NCBI GenBank assembly: GCA_008973525.1
Contig: WACJ01000501.1
Span: forward strand, 62,001 to 126,000
Reading direction: 5' to 3'
Source: Stenopsyche tienmushanensis
Lineage: Eukaryota; Arthropoda; Insecta; Trichoptera; Stenopsychidae
DNA length: 64,000 bases
Of the stretch, positions 14,640-27,700 are shown piece by piece. The number at the start of each line of letters is the position of its first letter. The first letter of the stretch is position 1. Below the pieces are notes generated by a model. That model ran no database searches, was not told where the DNA came from, and was given only the letters and a program-made list of their open reading frames with translations. The position numbers and the translations under genes are program-made.

Positions 14640-14780
14640 AAATATTATTTTTTTAATATAAAACTATGCCTATGTTACTCGCGAAATCTTTAGCAATAAG
14701 CGAACGAAGTTTTATCGCAATCCGATGAACGGTATGGCAGCGCATTTCACACGAACAAAATCCATTTTTTATAAAATTTG
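14640..14780 (+). repeat. Dispersed repeat family C (partial)
   Basis: Contains ATGTTACTCGCGAAATCTTT, GAAGTTTTATCGCAATCCGA and GAACGGTATGGCAGCGCATT. Family A copy 3 follows almost at once. Confidence 0.6.
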
Positions 14781-14804
14781 CTATATTTTACCGATTATTG
14801 ATAT

Positions 14805-14905
14805 TCACATATATTTTATACGATTTAAATATGTACAAATGTGTATATTATCATCGTTAGAAAGAAGTTTAAATCTATATCAAGTGGCACGGACTGTAAA
14901 GTTTT
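14805..14905 (+). repeat. Dispersed repeat family A (copy 3, partial)
   Basis: TATTTTATACGATTTAAATA, then TATTATCATCGTTAGAAA, then TAAATCTATATCAAGTGGCA. Same order as copy 2. Confidence 0.55.
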
Positions 14906-16448
14906 TGGATTTTCGTTCTTGCATCCAATTCTGATGTTAAAGCCATTTAAGTGCATTATAATGCAGGTGCATTTCTTAGCAGGGGTCCAAAAGGTCGTCA
15001 ATAAGCCCAACAGGAAGACGAGTGGCCTTTATTTAATTATGTACCTAAAAACAAACAGCACGGATGAAAGTCTCATTATCTTTTACTGCAAAGGAAGTCT
15101 TTAAATTGGCTTCCCAAATTGCGCACTGTCTCTTCGATGCATTAATTCGGGGGGGATGATTCGAAGAATTTGCCATGATTCTTTTTATTTCAATTTGGAA
15201 AAAGGGCATCTAATCTCTGACATGTGTTTAATGTGGCGTAAAGCAAAAACAACATTCGTCGTTAAGCACGCGCTTCTCCGCCTCATTGATCTAGTAAAGT
15301 CGATGGCACCTGACCGTGCCACAACACCTGTGCCCTTCTTCAGCAATTATTTTTGTCCCGACCTTTGTGAGGGCGTTGAAAAAATAACACACAATACACC
15401 TGACACCTGTAAGAAATAACATCTTACATTGTTAAGCCTTCACGGTAAACACATTGCCTATTCTTAATAGCACTTCTGTCTATTTAGTCGAGTAGTAATT
15501 GGACGATAACCATGGAAAAACATATTTGATCGATACAACAGCATTAAATTTAATTATGTTCGTAACACAAAAAAATGATTCAAAATTACAAGATTACTTA
15601 TTTAAGTTTTTGGGGCTCGTTTGTGATGATTACTTTTAGGGATTATATTAAAAAATACAAATACCAAAACATCAAAAATGTTAACTCTCTGTTTTGTACT
15701 CTATGAAACGCTTTTCGTTATGTTTGAGAATATGTAGGTGTGTGTAAGGGTAGCCGAGTCCGAGCGCATATATGCGTGATTACTAACCGACGGGTTGGAT
15801 TAAATTTTAATCCAATAAAATGAGGTTTTGAAGGCTCGTTGTTAAATTTTAATTCAATTTCATTTGGAAAGTCAGTTGTAGTTGTAGGTTACATGCAGTT
15901 GTGCACCGGACGTTGTCTGAATGCTGCTGTAAAAATATTCAAACCGTTAAATGCATTTCCAACACCTGTGCCAATGAAAATAAAATGTCGGAAATTGTGT
16001 GTTTTTTTGGGTGAATTTATTGCCAATTAAATTAGTTTTCAACCCCCCGCTTAAGCGCCCGATTCTTCTGACCCTGATGTCGCATGTCTAAAATTTAACG
16101 TGACAGTGTCGCTCCAAATATCGAATATACATTTAAACCTGTAGCATATTATTTGAATATATAAAAAAAATCATTTTGTCTATTATGGGGTAGATTTGGC
16201 TCGAGTTGGAGCGATCTTTGCGTGTTAATAACCCGTTATTTTAACACGGCGAAGGGCAAGTCCGGACGGTTACTGGGCTGACCTGCTTCCGGTCGTGAAC
16301 TCCAGCTCATCGTGAGAACAATCCTAATTAACTGTCACACTTTAATGGGAATTAGCAGGTCACATTAGAAAAGTCACGGAGATAGGGCTCGTATATGTGA
16401 TAGGGGATGCTTTCATTTTTCACTAGTAATTGTATCGTTTGTTTGCAG

Positions 16449-18765
16449 GAGGTCAACATGCTCAAATGGGCAGTCTCGTCCAAAAGAAATGGCGAACCGC
16501 AGCAACCGGGTCGTCTCTCATTGGATTCGAGTGGCATCACAAAATCGAAAGGACCCAAAAGGCGTTCCTTGGGGGGTCCTTCGTGTCGTCGCAAAAGTCA
16601 ACTTCATGCCCGTCGAATTTTGAACAACAAAGAAAATTTAAATTACATGGCGGGTTGCACCCCTTGTTTTCCACCGAAGGATTTGTTGACCGCAATCAGG
16701 AAGTTCGACATTAATTCGCCTCTCAAGGACGTGAGCAATTTGACGCCGGGGAAAGGACCCACTCCAGCGTCCCCCAGGATAAAAGCAATTTCGACACCAA
16801 AGGCATCTTCCTTCACGATATTTCAATCAGAACCATCGATATCACCGACCAGCGATGTGCACAACGAAGATTTAGACGATTTCAATTCAAATTTAGCCCC
16901 GACGTTTGGAACACCGAAGCAATCCCATCTAAGTCAACAGACGCTCAAGAAAAGAAGAATCATTCTCGAATCCCCCGGAGAGGATATTGAAGCTGTAAGA
17001 TCGATGGATTTTGAAAATATAAACAATTCTAGTCAAATAATAGAAGAAATTATTAACGATGTTCCTAAAATTTATTCACCACTCGATGCATCAATGAATA
17101 GCATCCCTAAAATATGCCTAGAAAAATCGTTCAGCTCCGAAACTAGAAGTGTCATCCATGGTGCTAGTCTACCGACATTTGAAATAGAATATTCTCCTTG
17201 CAAACCAAACGGACCAATTACAAAATTAGAAGCAAAAAGTGTACACCGAAATGATTCCATATCTTTAAGCACATTGCCGGTCATCGGATCGAGGGCCTTT
17301 ATTAAAAATCCTCTATATTTCACCAGCGAAGATCTGCAATCGAACGAATACGTCCTTCCCAGCAAGAAACCCAAAATAGATTTTGCTGATAACTTCAGCA
17401 TGTTGCTGAACAAGATGTCTCCGATGTCCGCATTGAGATTCAACGGCAATAAACAATATCGATCCAAGGTCTGCTCGGAAGTATCTCCTCTCGCTAAAAA
17501 ATTGGCTTCCCTCTGTTTCAACAAAATGAACGCATTATCACCCGAGCAAGTTAAAATATCGACAAACCGACGATTTATGGCATTTAAGGACGATGAAGTA
17601 TCAGCAGAGATGGAGACGAAAGTAATAAGCGAACAAAGTGTCCTCAGTAAGAATTCTTCCATATCGGATTCCAAAATGGGAGACGTGACATTAGAACAAA
17701 TGATAGATGACATCTTAAAGAGCACCAAGAAGGTCAAAAACGCAAGAAGAGTCAAATTAAAAACGCATTGCTTCAATGAAATGCAAGAAAATAAAGCTTC
17801 ACCGGTGAACATCAGCGTTGGTAAAAATTCTTGCAAGAGTCTGGTCGAGAAAGATTGTGATATTAAAATCCCAGAAGGAGATAAGACTTTCATAATATAC
17901 GATTCATTAAATTCCAGCGAGAGAGAAGTTAAAACGCCAGAAAATCGCTTGTTATCAATGTCTCTAGACGACGATCCCAAGGATAAGCCGACGATAACGA
18001 AGAGTCGAAAGCGTTGCTCGTCCGAATGCACCCCGGTCCACAACGTGTCTCTTCCCTGCGATTTCAATTTGAAGCGCCAGAGATGCGTAAGAAGAAAGCG
18101 GTCGCACGTAAGAGAAGAAGGCGAAGTCGTCAACAAATCCGCAGAGAGAGAATCGGGACTCACTCTCAAGACAGGAATACCCAGTCCATTCACGCCGGAC
18201 AATAAGAACTCATTCAAATGCTTCCTTCAAAGCAATTCTTTCAATTCCATCACAGGATATCCTTTCTATTCGGACGTCCATAACAACAGCAAGAACAGCG
18301 ACGCAACGAGTCGATCTTCCATCTATCCGACGCTGGGCATTCCGACAATGGATCGCGGAGTATCAAACAGCAGCGTTATGCTAGGGCAATATTCCAGCGA
18401 AAAGAAACACAAAAACATGTTCGGATTGACATTGGAGTGCGGAATTCCGAGTCCTTCTTCGTTATTCTGCAATAATTTGGCATTGGATTCAGGATTCAGC
18501 ATGAGCAGTCCGATATTGAACGACGATAGCGACGTACAGAAGATGGCCAACGATTCCATAGACGTTCTCAGCGAGCCCGTGACTCCGATTGCTGAATTTC
18601 GCTCATCGCGAAGATGTTTAACATACTCTCCCGACTATGGAAATTACAGCGACGACAGGAAGAGCCATTTCGGAAGGACGAAACGTGGATATCACCAAGC
18701 CGGGATCAGCCACGGGGAAGTGGAGCTGTCGATGCATTGCAAAAACGATCACATCAAAGTACATA
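16449..18765 (+). CDS. RhoGEF gene exon 1 (first coding exon, disordered N-terminus)
   Basis: An acceptor (TTTGCAG, ending 16448) precedes the exon, so an upstream noncoding exon is likely. I chose ATG 16458 because it is the first in-frame Met in the exon and has a good context (AACATG, A at -3). It encodes 769 residues rich in Ser, Asn and basic clusters (KRR, RRKRS) with many SP/TP sites, and no globular domain until the last 18 residues. Those (HGEVELSMHCKNDHIKVH) open a C2 domain. A short motif recurs: GLTLKTGIPSPF, YPTLGIPT and GLTLECGIPSP near residues 565, 624 and 655. The donor is CATA|GTGAGT. The N-terminal part is not assigned to a family. Confidence 0.85.
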
Positions 18766-21700
18766 GTGAGTATAATGTAAATGTCGAACTCGATCCACGA
18801 TCAATTCTTATTTCTATACGGACGACTGCTAAATGGTGGGATTTTCATAAATTTCAGTTGTACGATGTCGCAATCTTCAGAGGCACAGCGGGAGCACTTG
18901 TCACATCAACGCCTATGTTAAGGTATTTATATTTTTGTGTGAAAAATAGCGTGATGATTCGATTATTTTCGCTTTGCACTAAAATTGATTGAGCTCCGAT
19001 GTTATTTCTTCGCGAGGAATTAGATTAACAAATATCTTTGCTTTGGCTGAACTATGACGTCAAAACGATTTCTGACGTCACGAACACCCCTCAATATTTT
19101 AAGGGTGGCGCAACCTTTGTCCGTACGTATTCATGGAGATAAAAATACGATATTTTTAGGATGATGTACAATGTACACAATATTATAAATTATTTGCATG
19201 TTCATACGAATGGAATTCAAATATGGCTTGGAATTTTGCTCTTCAAATTTATTAATGATAAATAGAAATACAAATAGAATTGTACATACAGAAATACATT
19301 TATTGCATTGGATAGGAAGCTTTTTCTTCCCGCCAATAAAGAAAGAAGGCGAGAATCAGCATAATCTGTTGCGCAACGCGTAATTATTAATTTTCTCATA
19401 AACAAAGGCGTGAAACTTTGAGAAGATTTAAGACACAGTTTGGTGATCCTATTCTAAGTAAGACCCAAGCGTTTGATTGGGTCCAGTATTTTAATTCTGT
19501 GCTTGTCATGGTTCCCGAGTTGTTTGATCTGAATTTCCTTTTTGCTTCGGAGGTATTATCTCTAATTATCTCTTTTTTTATTATTTCTGCTGCCCTTTTT
19601 TCCTCCGTCATCCATTTCGGTGTTCTTCTTTCTAGATGGTTCTTGGGCTATTAATTTATCGTACCACAGAAAGGCATCTATCACTTTTTTTTAGTTGTTC
19701 CATTAGTATTCTCCTTTGATCCAAAAATTTAAGTGGGAAGTCTTCTTTAAGATATAGATTTTCCTTGTATTTACCCATTCTTCTAACCATTTCTAATTCT
19801 GTCCCAGCACAAACAAAATTTAGCACATCTTTTATTATTTGTAAAATTTTATTCTGCAATTCATCATAGCCTCTCTGTTCTTCTTTTACTCCGAAGAATA
19901 TAATATTTATTTGGGAAAATCATATTAATCATATTTTCTTGCTCAGAGCTGCTTTCCTTTATTTTTTCATTAATTTTTTTTGTGATTTTGTCTTCAGATT
20001 TTTTAGTGCTTCTTCCGAGTCTTTTTTAATGTCTGCTCTCAATAATTATACTTTAATTTAATTTCTGTTTGTTCGTATGTAATGCGCTGCCATACTGTTG
20101 ATTGAATTGCAATAATACTTCGTCCAATTATTGCTAAAAACTATGCGAGTAACATGGCATAGTTTAATATATAAAAACTAATGTTTGTTTGTCCGTATTT
20201 AATACGCTGTCATAATGTTCATCCGATTGCGATAAAATTTTGTCAACTTATTGTTTACACTTGTAGAAATAATATAAGTATAATAAAAATATTGTTTGTG
20301 TACGTAATTTGTTATGGGAGACGTGACATTGCAACGTATGCCGGGTAATCACTAGTAACTAATACACGTTTACAGCAAAAATCAGAGTTATATTTGAATC
20401 GCCTGCCGTGATCTAAATTATGACCTTAAAAGGTCTTGGATTTTATAGCTACTCACTGCTTCAGATTATTGTTGTATTTTCCATTGATCATGTTTGTACA
20501 TGACTATTAAATCTTTACAAATTTATTGTAAATTATTCAGCAGTATATGGAAAATTACGACTAATTGAAGTTTGGTGGCCAAATTTGAATCAATTAATTC
20601 GATAAATAATCAGCCAATACCCATATGCAAGAGCCGCTCAAAACATCGCTGCTGTGCGTGAGTGTGTACGGGAAACCACAAGGCAGTCAATTTTGAGTCG
20701 TTCTTAGTACTTGGTCTAAATTTTGGCGAAACAATTAAATGTGGTTCTAACAGGACGGTGCAACGTGCCACATACCGTATGCCATGATGGACATTCTGCA
20801 CTAACGATTTGAGATAGTGCGATTTAACGCCTTTGGACTTCTTCCTTTGGAGCTAACTTAAATCGTAGATCTATGCGTATAAATCGCAAATAATTGATAC
20901 AATTAAACCTATAACCCTATACATACAATTGAATTTATAAAGATGTGCGCTTTATGGGCTTATTGCCACTGGTTTGATGTCCCTGAAAAAATCAGGTCAT
21001 GCTGTTTCGATGCCAAAAGGTTACACATGAAGAGGCTTTAATCCCTTTGATGCCCATTAGCTTTCACTTACTATTCACTTTTGTATCAACAGTATTTAGT
21101 ACTGACATTTTCTTTCCAGCATAAAGCCCATGGCAATTCCCATGGGTTGTTTAAACATTAATCGGAATATTGATTTTGTTTAATGAACATGCCGCAAAAC
21201 GTTTCACCGACCTTTTATGCTAATTCCAAATGGAAAAATTAGAGCATTTTATTAACGACATAATACACAACATACTGATTTTCGTATTCAATTAAGGAGT
21301 TCATTAGTGGGTCAACGGAAAGCACGCAAAGCTATTTTCCAACTTTTCTAGGGCACAGTGTTCAGCTTGAACGTGCCATCGTATTCGGATGATAACCAAT
21401 TAATATCAAGTATTTTTGCATTAATAATTAATACATTTTATTTGTTTATTTGAAGGTTTGCGTCGATGGAGTTGGAATATATCAAAGAACACCAGTTCGC
21501 AGGAACAGCAATGAGCCACAATTTGAGCATACGATGTCGTTCCCGTTGACCGACATTTCTGAGAAAAAGTTACAAATATCTGTTTGGCATCGCGATAGAC
21601 AAAAAAGGTGAGTCCTTGTCGAAATGTCGTCTTAAGGATGCGCAATGGGAATAAACAATTTATTATCGGCAGTGTTACAAATTTCTTATGGGAAAACATC

Positions 21701-24700
21701 ACTATTTTGTCATGCGTGTATTCTTATGACATGTTTTTTGTGGAATTTCATGGTCAAAAAGCATGACAAACGTTTGCTTCCAAATATACTTCCTTTCTTA
21801 TCTGTCATATATCGTGGACGACATTATCAACGGCCACTCTTGAGAGTTTTGAGCGTCGTTAAAGATGGTCGAGGGTAGGAGGGCAATCGGAACCCCCCCC
21901 GTGGAAACCGTCCCTGTGGAAATTGATGTCATCTTTTGATTAATGGCGTTTGAATCCCCTAATTGAATTCCATGGATGGGTCGTTGCTCGATTTTATACT
22001 CGGCCCACGGAGCCCAGAAAATGCCATAAAAACTTGGAAGAAACAAATCTTCAAGTACCCGAAGCTATTGGTGGGAAGTTGATATTTATGATGTATTATT
22101 ATTATTTTCTGCTTTATTTTTTTATAGATATTTTGGACTTTTTGTGTGTCTCAATAAATTAGGAAAATTCTTTAGGAAATATTGAGCATTTTCTGAAAAA
22201 TTGATACAAGGGACTGTTGTCTATATCAGCCAACTTATGGACTGTTTTGAATTATTGATCTCTTAATTAAAGACAATAGTTTATAATAAAGCTGCTTATC
22301 ATAAATATTATACGTACTCTATAATGTAATGCTTTAAAAGTTGCAACACTTTAATCAATCGCGCTACAACTTCAACCACATCTATTGAAACCCTAACCAC
22401 CTTGTATCGAAAATTAACGACGTTTATTAAACAGTAATTAACATAAACTACTTGTGTATTAAAAAGCAGATTTGTATATTTTAATTTAATGCCCGTATGT
22501 ACAATTATTTAGACAGATTTTCGTTAAAAGTCTGATTTGGTTCAACTTCTTCTCTTCAACTTGAGATTCAAGATAAAGGACATCAACGCAATAATCGATT
22601 TTGTCAACATATTTTTGTTAATGACAAATTTGTCCGATCCTAATCTCTAATAAGGTTACATTGCATTTTGATATTTACCATTTGTTCCATAGAGTCACGC
22701 ATTTTTGGACACACATGGCATTAGAATCGCCGTTAGATGAGGTAATGGATAAAGGCCTATTTGTAACTGTTCCGAAGTGTATAATTAAAGAAATAGATAA
22801 GATTTTCAGATATTAGGGATATTTTATCTGATGGCCGAAACCATAAAGTCTATGTCATCAGTGCATGATACTAATTGCGAGCAATGGTTTCGCCCTTATG
22901 GCGCTACACACCCTCGATATCTTTAGAGGGCATATGGAATACATAGTTTTCGTGATCGTAAATCCATTTTGGACACACGTGGGAGGTTTCCAATAGCTTA
23001 CAAATCATCGGCATCGAGCAATTTTCCAATTTTTTGGCCATTTATTATGTCATATGATCGGCGGCCGAGGGTGTTGAGCTCCGGCTCCGATGTCCGATTT
23101 GAATTTTTGGAATCGAATAGAGTTTCACACGGACGGTCATCACGCAAATGTGTCTCTAGGTCACGAAGTCTCATAATTACATTAATAGCATCGCCGTGAT
23201 AAACTTAAATATTTACGGTCTGATGCTTACACGCTAAAGGTGAGGTTCGAGCACATCTCGGTGGGGGATGAACCCCTGGACTTAATGGACGGCCTAAAAG
23301 CCTTCTCGCTTGACGATTGTATAGAAGCCTTTTAAGACAGACGACCCACACAAAATTATTTGAAGCCACATCACTAAAGACTGACGACTTGGGTACTGCG
23401 ATATCTATTTTATAGTATGTGAAGCGCTGTAAGGCGTTATGTAGTCGGGCGGATGGGACGGCGATAGACGAAAGTCGAATAGAAAGTCTCTCCTCTTAGA
23501 TGATTTATTTATTCATCACGAGAGAGAGATTTGGCCATGGGAAGGACGTCTTCCCGCAGCCAAGGCTAATCGACAACTCCTCACGACTCCCACATCCTAC
23601 GCGTCACTGCCGAATCGATTACGGTGCACACACAAGAAGCGATCGATGTCGTTTCTTCAAACGCAATATGTCCGGTTTTTAACCCTGCTAAAAACACACA
23701 AATTGCAGATTTTTTCGGTCGTGATGAATCCTGAATATCCTTGGACGATTATGTTCATCAGCAGAAATATTAACCGCAAACAGCAGGTGTGTTAAATGAC
23801 CGCCATCAATTTTGATTTCTGCTTCGTATCAGATAGAGCACTCGTATCTGACGTCTGCGATATTTTCAGGAGAAAAATTCGCTTTGCACATTTTCCACGA
23901 ATAATATTTCTTCATTTTCATTCGCTGCGAGAAGACAGCTTTATATGCCTTATGTATTGCTGTAATATTTCATTACCACTTATTTACTTATTTAGACTTG
24001 TGCAACGAAAAACTACAGAAAACGTTGTGGTCATCATAAAAAAATGCTTTTTTTAAAAGGCTGCTTTAATAAATAAATTTAAAAAAATATTAAGAAATCT
24101 GATGCTAATATTTAAATATAATTTTTAAGCTAAGCGAAGCTAGCTTAAGGCGTGTTAGGGGAAATTGGCATAAACGTCACGAAAAATAAAACTCTTAGCG
24201 GTAGTTAGACGGAAAGAGAGATATAATTGCTTATAGTTTCTCTGTATTTATCGTATACATCATATAGACGCTATGCGCATGCGCCGTTGCATAGAACAAC
24301 CATTACACCATTAGAATCCCATGTTATTATATATTACACAAAAACACAGCTTTATCTTCTAGCTAACAATTTTCGTTAACAAATGGATAAAAAGCAATGC
24401 AAGCATTCAAATTTTATTTTTTCGGAATTTTTATTACGTTTTTGTATAAATTGTCAGAAATTTAAAAAAAAGGATACAGTGTAGGTATGATGAAAAAGCC
24501 AATGAACTCAACTAATGAAGAGCTGCAAGAAGAGTCGTTTATGGAAAGGCTGGGCAATGAACACTTGATAAATTGCAGCAGATCCCACTTCTGACACCAA
24601 TGTATTGTTATGATTCTTCACTAAAAGTAGTCATCACAAATATATTTACTGTTCCAAGAGGAAACCTATGAACTCACGATGATGCCGTGCATCCGTGAGC

Positions 24701-27700
24701 ATGGACACAGCGACATGTCCGACATATCCGAAATATAGTTTTTGATCAATTTGTGTATCTTTTTGACTGTAATTATTGATTTTTAATGGGGTCTCACTTT
24801 TACAAGGAGATTGGATTTTAGATCGGTTGGCAGTTTGTCTGCATTTATGTTATCAATTTTAATGTTGATGGCAAACAAAGAAGATACCGCGTGTCGTTTG
24901 TAAGATTGCCGGAGGAGTGCGTATGCATGCAAATCGGGGCGCAGGATTTTCCAGGGATCCTGGAGGATAGCGGGGTGTAGAAATGCAAGTGTGCGGTATT
25001 GCGATGAATTAACGTGCCACCAAGCAAAAGAGGGGAGAGCGAGCAGCAAAGTCGATAGTGAGGAGTGAGGAGTGAGGAGTGAGACCTGCGCAGAGCCGGA
25101 TCGATGTCCCGGGCGCCCGCACTCGCGCTCGCACTCGCGCCCCGAGCGCCGCCCGATTCGCGCGCCCGCGCCCCCGCGCACTCGCGCACACGCGTACGAG
25201 CACGACCACGAACACGACCATCGTAACTCCGCGAGGCCCGAGCCGCCCGCCGCCCGCCGCCCACGACCCGCAACGTCCCGCACAAAGGTATCAAGGACCC
25301 GCCTTCGCGCATCCTCATTTTCACCCGGGAACGGAGCGATCCGCGATCCTGTCCAACAGGTATCAAATTGCTCCGACGCATCGCATCGTCCGACGCACGA
25401 TCCCACCGAAATCCGCGGAAAACACCTCGAAACGAATGCTCCAGAGCTCTCCCGAGTGCGGCTTCTCCCGATGCGAGGACCGTTACGCAAGTGTGCAAGC
25501 GGAATTCATCCCGAGGGAGCATCGAGCCTTCATAATCGATGTGCCGTTTTAAAAGCCACCCTCCACCTGGGAAATCATAAAACACACCGACACGATCCAA
25601 TGCCGCATAGGATTCGTTCGAATTGCATTCAAATCCAACCCTTCAGACCCTCAACAGCGTTCAAGTCATCGTGAAAAGAGTGACGTTTACCGGGATAATA
25701 TATGGGTCAAGGTCACTTTATTGCTGAATTTTTTAAACGTCGAATTTGCGAAGATCCAAGCCGATTATTTTAACATAAAATTTGGTGTCGTGTAGTTTTT
25801 TTTGTGGCGTGTTTGATGTGTTCTGTGGCCGACACAAATAGCTCAATAGTTGAAATGGGATCGTTCATTAATTAAACATACGAGCGTGTCAGCCATGTGC
25901 AAATAGTTCAGGGGCAGAATTGAAATCGACTTAAATTTTCTATCTAAAAGTTCGGCGATGCCAGTGCATTGGACAGATTGATGTTTTTTTTTGCGCGTTT
26001 GTCAAGATGAGTCGATTGCGCCCGGCCTTTTGTCTCATTGTGCCCGAGAAAAAATGCTTAATGACCTTCATTGTTCCCGAGATTAATCCCGGAGCTCAAA
26101 TTGGAGAGCGTCACTCGGCGCTAATTGTTATTGCAGCCAGTCTTTCATACGGTTCTTCACCACTTCTTCCACTAATAATATCGTTCAAATCCTATTTATC
26201 CACAACGTATGATCCATCATGTCTAGCCGCTGAAAAAATAATAAGCAATTTGACACCCTCGGGGGTGAAACATTATGTAAACGGATATGTTTGCATTATT
26301 AATCGCTTTCGTTGATTGACTTTTTTGAGCTCACCCTTCAATCGAAGCCAGATTTCTCGCTAATATTCAGAAATATTATGTAACGGATGCAAAAATTCCC
26401 GAATCGAGAGCACCCAATTATTCAGCTAAGTGGACGCAGATGTGGAGATAACGACCTTCACCTCCTGAACTCTTGGCAGAGTTCCATCGCATCATCATGT
26501 GTCTCTGACAGCTCCATATTTTTCAGCGCGAGACGTACTTCATTCTAAAGAATCAAATTTATCCAACGAACAATCGACCAGAGATAGATAGCGTGTATAC
26601 TTTGATCATTTTTTAAAAAGAAAAACAGCGATGACATAACTGAGTTCTTGAATATGCATGAACGGCATCAGCGAGCGATTTGCTTCCTCGCATTGCATAA
26701 TTAAACCTGCGAAATGGAGCTTCTTCCTTTGAATATTCAATCGGTCGATCCTTGAATTCTTCGCATCTTACTGGGTCAAGGAAAACGACCCGCTCTGATC
26801 TTCCAGGCGCTGCTGAATATCTGGGGTTTGTTTTTCATCCCTTCAGAGGAGCCTTACGCAATGCGACATCCACGGCCACGTGTGTCGAAGGGCAATTGGG
26901 TATTTAGCATGCAAAACAATTACAAAATTGGCTTGAGGAATGTTTCACTTTCTTTTACGGTTGCATGAATTAGCATTTGATTGCACGCAATCTTCGCGCA
27001 TGCGCAGAGCGCAAATCGAAACCGTGATAAAACCGCCCCTAAATATTTTTAATTCGAATTTAAATGCGCATTTTGGCGCCCGTTTATAAACCAACAGGTT
27101 TAAATATAATTTCATATTTTTGCGAAGCAACAGTTGATTCATTTAGCGAAATTGGATAATTTTATGCTTGGTATGGTTTATAATGCAATTTGGACAATTC
27201 AATAAGGACGCTCAATCTTCAAATGTAAATTAAACAAGCTGCATGTAAGATATGTATTAATTTTTTTTAATATTTAAAAGAAAATTTTATGGCATTAAAT
27301 ATAAAATATAATATTGTTCAAATATCTGCTGAAATTTTGCTTGGTAGCAAGTATTCGGGAGGTAAAATTTTCGATGAATTTGTCATATAAATCTGCCTGA
27401 ATTTTCTGTATCGCATTTATTATGTCGACTTTGAGGGCATCAATTTTTTGCGATTTTTACGCAAAAAAAAAATAAATTTAAGATAACCCCAAAGAAACAA
27501 GCGTTAAGGCGGTAAATCACATGATCTAAAATCGCTCGCGCAGAATATGCATCATGGCATGCGCTGTGTGACACGTACCACCATCTTATTGGGTCTCAGT
27601 CGTTCAGCATCCATTGGCATTGGTTAGCATCGTAGGGATCATGCTGCTGGGAGTGAGTGAATTGACTTCAAGTTCTTTCCGCAGTGTGTTCCTCTCTGTA

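Larger units (their letters stand above)
1..16448. other. Gene-poor AT-rich stretch, likely upstream intron or intergenic
   Basis: No open frame here shows domain motifs or splice-consistent continuation. It contains the degenerate dispersed repeats listed separately. Patches near 7280-7860, 8200-8540, 10750-11210, 12080-12340 and 15130-15420 are less AT-rich and non-repetitive; they could be regulatory or untranslated sequence, but I see nothing decisive. Confidence 0.5.

Noticed and set aside
17072..18217. 381-residue open frame on the minus strand
   Set aside because: It is antisense to RhoGEF exon 1, has no domain motif, and the sense strand frame is longer and phase-linked to a C2 domain.
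24783..25674. Several 150-250 residue frames on both strands
   Set aside because: All lie in the CpG-rich island and encode Arg/Pro/His low-complexity sequence in competing frames, an effect of base composition.
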